Assembly: GCA_966185765.1 (NCBI GenBank)
Contig: CBIFVZ010000114.1
Location: 1-8,622, forward strand
Reading direction: 5' to 3'
Origin: CBIFVZ01 sp966185765
GTDB taxonomy: Bacteria; Pseudomonadota; Gammaproteobacteria; Enterobacterales; Enterobacteriaceae
DNA length: 8,622 nt
Shown in pieces: positions 6,743-8,622 of this stretch. Made by a program: the position numbers and the translations under genes. Under the pieces are notes generated by a model. That model was not told the DNA's origin. It did no database searches and saw only the letters and a list, made by a program, of their open reading frames with translations. Positions within the stretch are counted from its first letter, which is position 1, and every line of letters starts with the position of its first letter.

Positions 6743-7027
6743 GTGAATGAACTTAGCATGAATACGGTCAATTTTGCGTCTCTGGCGCTGTCCCTCATTG
6801 TTCTTATTGTCGGTCTTATCGCATGGTATTTTGTGAATCGCGCAAGTGTGCGAGCGAGCGAGCAGGTTGCGTTGCTTGAAGCGCTGCTGGAGCAGCAAAA
6901 ACGCCAGAATGTATTGCTGCGTCGACTGTGTGATGAAAAGATGCCTGTTGAGCAGACAACGGCGACAGTAGATGCCGATGACGCTGACGACCAAAACGAC
7001 TTTGTGCGGCTGGTGGCCGAGCGATAA
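6743..7027 (+). CDS. yebO: YebO family small membrane protein, function unknown
   Basis: YebO is a short conserved enterobacterial protein of unknown function, encoded next to mgrB. The 94-residue product (95 in K-12) has one membrane helix at about 11-31 (FASLALSLIVLIVGLIAWYF). Next is a predicted coiled-coil at about 38-63 containing LLEALLEQQKRQNVLLRRLC, a near match to K-12. An acidic Asp-rich variable stretch follows (about 78-86), then the conserved end VRLVAER. The start GTG 6743 gives VNEL, aligned with K-12 MNEV, with AGGTGG just upstream; an upstream in-frame start at 6710 adds 11 non-conserved residues. It lies 72 bp after mgrB with no terminator between, so it is probably co-transcribed. 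The next gene starts 39 bp later. Confidence 0.93.
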   Translation: MNELSMNTVNFASLALSLIVLIVGLIAWYFVNRASVRASEQVALLEALLEQQKRQNVLLRRLCDEKMPVEQTTATVDADDADDQNDFVRLVAER

Positions 7028-7066
7028 TTCATCTTCGTGCCTGGGATGGCCTGACTCGGAGTCGAC

Positions 7067-8065
7067 GTGGTCTGGAAAAATCCCTGGTATCATCCTGAAT
7101 ATCCCCATCATCTTCCTGACGGTTTTCGTAACGTTGAGCCGGATCTGCATAAGCCTGGCGATGTGAAACGCTGGCGACGCGAACGCAAAGCCAGCGGGTT
7201 GCCTTTGCCGCCGCAATCTGGCTATGCGGACTTTATTAAGCGGTGGTGGCAGCCAGCCCGGCTTGATGAGGCCGGGGAGGGTGTCTGGTGGCTGGGACAT
7301 GCCACATTGCTGTTACGCCTGCATGGGCGCTATATCCTGACTGACCCGATCTTTTCAACGCGAGCATCACCGCTGCAATTTTTCGGACCACAGCGCAAAA
7401 CGCCGCCTGCGCTGGCGCTGGAGCATCTCCCACAGCCGCAGGCGGTTCTGATTTCCCATAATCATTACGATCATCTCGACCTTCATAGCGTTCGCGTCAT
7501 TCATCGCCGTTTCCCCGAAACCTGTTTTTATGTGCCGCTTGGTCTGGGAGCCTGGTTCAGGCAGCGCGGTATCCGAAATGTACGAGAGCTGGACTGGTGG
7601 CAGGCGATAAGCGAGGGGGGCTTTACGTTTACAGCGGTGCCTGCGCGCCACTGGAGCATGCGTACTCTCTGGGATCGTAATCGCTCGCTATGGTGTGGTT
7701 GGGTGATTGAGAGCCAGGCGCTACGCTTTTGGTTTAGTGGCGACAGCGGTGAAAGTCGCTTGTTGCCGGGCATAGTGCAGCGTTGTGGTCCACTGGATGC
7801 CGCGGCCATTCCCATTGGTGCCTTTGAGCCACGTTGGTTTATGGCAAATCACCATATGGGGCCGCAGGAGGCGGTCGCGTTGTGGCGTGAAATGGGTAGA
7901 CCGCTGTCTGTACCCATACACTGGGGAACGTTTGAACTGGCAGATGAGTCGCTCGACACGCCGCCTCGGGAGTTAATCGCGCAGCTCAAACGCGATAATG
8001 AAAACGAAGCATTATTCTTTCCGCGACGAATAGGGGAATTTGTTTCTTTAGACAGAAACAAGTAA
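7067..8065 (+). CDS. Metallo-beta-lactamase-fold hydrolase of the NAPE-PLD/UlaG-like (COG2220) group
   Basis: The 332-residue product closely resembles N-acyl-phosphatidylethanolamine phospholipase D, a binuclear zinc phosphodiesterase that releases N-acylethanolamines and phosphatidic acid. Visible landmarks in order are NPWYHP (about 5-10), WLGHAT before the first core strand, TDPIFSTRASPLQFFGPQR, the metal motif H131-x-H133-x-D135-H136 (SHNHYDHLD), LDWW, H195 (PARHWS), D226 (SGDSGE), IPIGAFEPRWFM and H285 (IHWGTFELA). These seven residues correspond to the zinc ligands of human NAPE-PLD. There is no signal peptide or membrane helix, so it is probably cytosolic or peripherally membrane-bound. 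RomA of Enterobacter, encoded near ramA, belongs to the same wider family, but this locus is not ram. Start GTG 7067 has GGAG at 7058-7061. The substrate is unknown; phosphodiesterase or lipid hydrolase activity is an inference. Confidence 0.88.
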   Translation: MVWKNPWYHPEYPHHLPDGFRNVEPDLHKPGDVKRWRRERKASGLPLPPQSGYADFIKRWWQPARLDEAGEGVWWLGHATLLLRLHGRYILTDPIFSTRASPLQFFGPQRKTPPALALEHLPQPQAVLISHNHYDHLDLHSVRVIHRRFPETCFYVPLGLGAWFRQRGIRNVRELDWWQAISEGGFTFTAVPARHWSMRTLWDRNRSLWCGWVIESQALRFWFSGDSGESRLLPGIVQRCGPLDAAAIPIGAFEPRWFMANHHMGPQEAVALWREMGRPLSVPIHWGTFELADESLDTPPRELIAQLKRDNENEALFFPRRIGEFVSLDRNK

Positions 8066-8094
8066 TCGTTATTACAACAGTTTCTAAAACTGTT
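8041..8094. repeat. Two hairpin-forming inverted repeats at the 3' end of the hydrolase gene
   Basis: TGTTTCT (8041-8047) pairs with AGAAACA (8054-8060) across the end of the coding region. AACAGTTT (8076-8083) pairs with AAACTGTT (8087-8094) 10 bp after the stop codon. Neither is followed by a T tract, so they are not typical Rho-independent terminators. They could stabilise the mRNA 3' end or cause pausing. Confidence 0.4.
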
Positions 8095-8593
8095 CGAATG
8101 CGAAACATCCCATGTGTTTAATCACAATGACAACATTGCATACTCTTTTTTGTGTAATTCATCGCCGCCATTTTACCCATAAAATTTCCGGGTAATTTAT
8201 CTGAAAGCGTGACAACGAATATTTAAAAAGCCGCTGGCGGAAAGAGAAAAGTTTGACTACGCTTATAAATACGTGTGGAGAGCCACCCGTTGGTGCATCC
8301 GTGTTACATTATTGCGGGTGTCTGAAATGATGCGGATAGTTCTTTGTTTTTCTCTTTCTGGACGAACGAAACCCTTTGAGCTATCGTAAAAAAGTTGCCG
8401 GATTGCCGGCGCTAAACGGCATAATTCGCCAGCGGGCACTGTCATCATTTGAGGTTTATGGCGCATAACGCACACTCGAGAGTTAACCGCTTTCTGAATA
8501 TGTGCAGCAGATCGTGGCGCGTTTAAAAATGGCTTGCCATTATTAACGTTGTGTGTGATAACACGCTGGGTTAAACGAGGTACAGTTCTGTTT
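8066..8593 (+). promoter_or_regulatory. 528-bp non-coding stretch: likely promoter and long leader of yobF(-cspC)
   Basis: I see no convincing gene here. The first half is AT-rich with short inverted repeats, CAATG-ACAA-CATTG (8125-8138) and TTACCC/GGGTAA (8173-8195). A -10-like TATAAA lies at 8264-8269 without a good -35; if used, the yobF leader would be about 318 nt. The second half contains hairpins GCCGG-ATTG-CCGGC (8397-8410) and AATGGC-TT-GCCATT (8528-8541). There is also a 20-codon open frame at 8327-8389. A structured leader is plausible because yobF-cspC expression is regulated by stress in E. coli, but this is inference. Confidence 0.4.
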
Positions 8594-8622
8594 ATGTGTG
8601 GCATTTTCAGTAAAGAAGTCCT
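8594..8622 (+). CDS. yobF: YobF, small stress-induced protein (partial, only the first codons)
   Basis: The last 29 bases encode MCGIFSKEV, then the window ends inside the next codon. This is identical to the N-terminus of E. coli YobF, a 47-residue protein of the DUF2527 family that accumulates after heat shock and is co-transcribed with the cold-shock-like gene cspC. GAGGTA (8577-8582) lies 11 bp upstream of the ATG, a long but usable spacing. The assignment rests on nine residues plus gene order, since in K-12 yebO is followed by yobF and cspC. Confidence 0.85.

Noticed and set aside
6605..7300. 231-codon minus-strand open frame spanning mgrB, yebO and the hydrolase start
   Set aside because: It crosses three sense genes that match known families; the antisense translation resembles nothing and has low-complexity basic stretches.
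8253..8269. TTGACT (8253-8258) and TATAAA (8264-8269) as a promoter pair
   Set aside because: The spacing is only 5 bp, far below the usual 16-18 bp.
8263..8604. 113-codon minus-strand open frame upstream of yobF
   Set aside because: It overlaps the yobF start and its leader, has no recognisable domain, and the region is non-coding in K-12.

Overview
The window is chromosomal backbone from a gamma-proteobacterium of the family Enterobacteriaceae. I recognise nearly every protein as a close homologue of an Escherichia coli K-12 protein. The order is the K-12 block yebS / msrC-proQ-prc-htpX / yobH / mgrB-yebO / yobF, read in the opposite map orientation. Divergence in MgrB, YobH, YebO, MsrC and the ProQ linker, an extra gene after yebO and a deletion between htpX and yobH argue against E. 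coli itself. I cannot name the genus from sequence alone.

Layout. 1-1269 (minus): yebS/letA, an inner-membrane PqiA-family protein of the Let lipid-transport system, cut at the left edge just before its stop codon. 1270-1399: divergent intergenic region with a perfect 13-bp palindrome. 1400-4741 (plus): msrC (free methionine-(R)-sulfoxide reductase), proQ (RNA chaperone) and prc (periplasmic tail-specific protease), closed by a strong terminator. 4742-5815: a sigma-32-like promoter followed by htpX (membrane zinc protease) and a bidirectional terminator. 5874-6103 (minus): debris of the transporter gene yebQ; its neighbour kdgR is absent. 6124-6366 (minus): yobH. 6463-7027 (plus): a PhoP-box promoter, then mgrB (feedback inhibitor of PhoQ) and yebO. 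7067-8065 (plus): a metallo-beta-lactamase-fold hydrolase that reads like N-acyl-phosphatidylethanolamine phospholipase D (NAPE-PLD). 8066-8593: a 528-bp non-coding stretch leading into the first codons of yobF (8594 to the window end), which in K-12 precedes cspC.

The genes share an envelope and stress theme: lipid trafficking (LetA), periplasmic and membrane proteolysis (Prc, HtpX), oxidative repair (MsrC), RNA-based control (ProQ, probably YobF-CspC) and PhoPQ feedback (MgrB). There is no phage, insertion sequence, CRISPR array, tRNA or rRNA, and I see no strong case for an undescribed system. The most notable points are the yebQ-kdgR deletion scar and the NAPE-PLD-like enzyme inserted between yebO and yobF.
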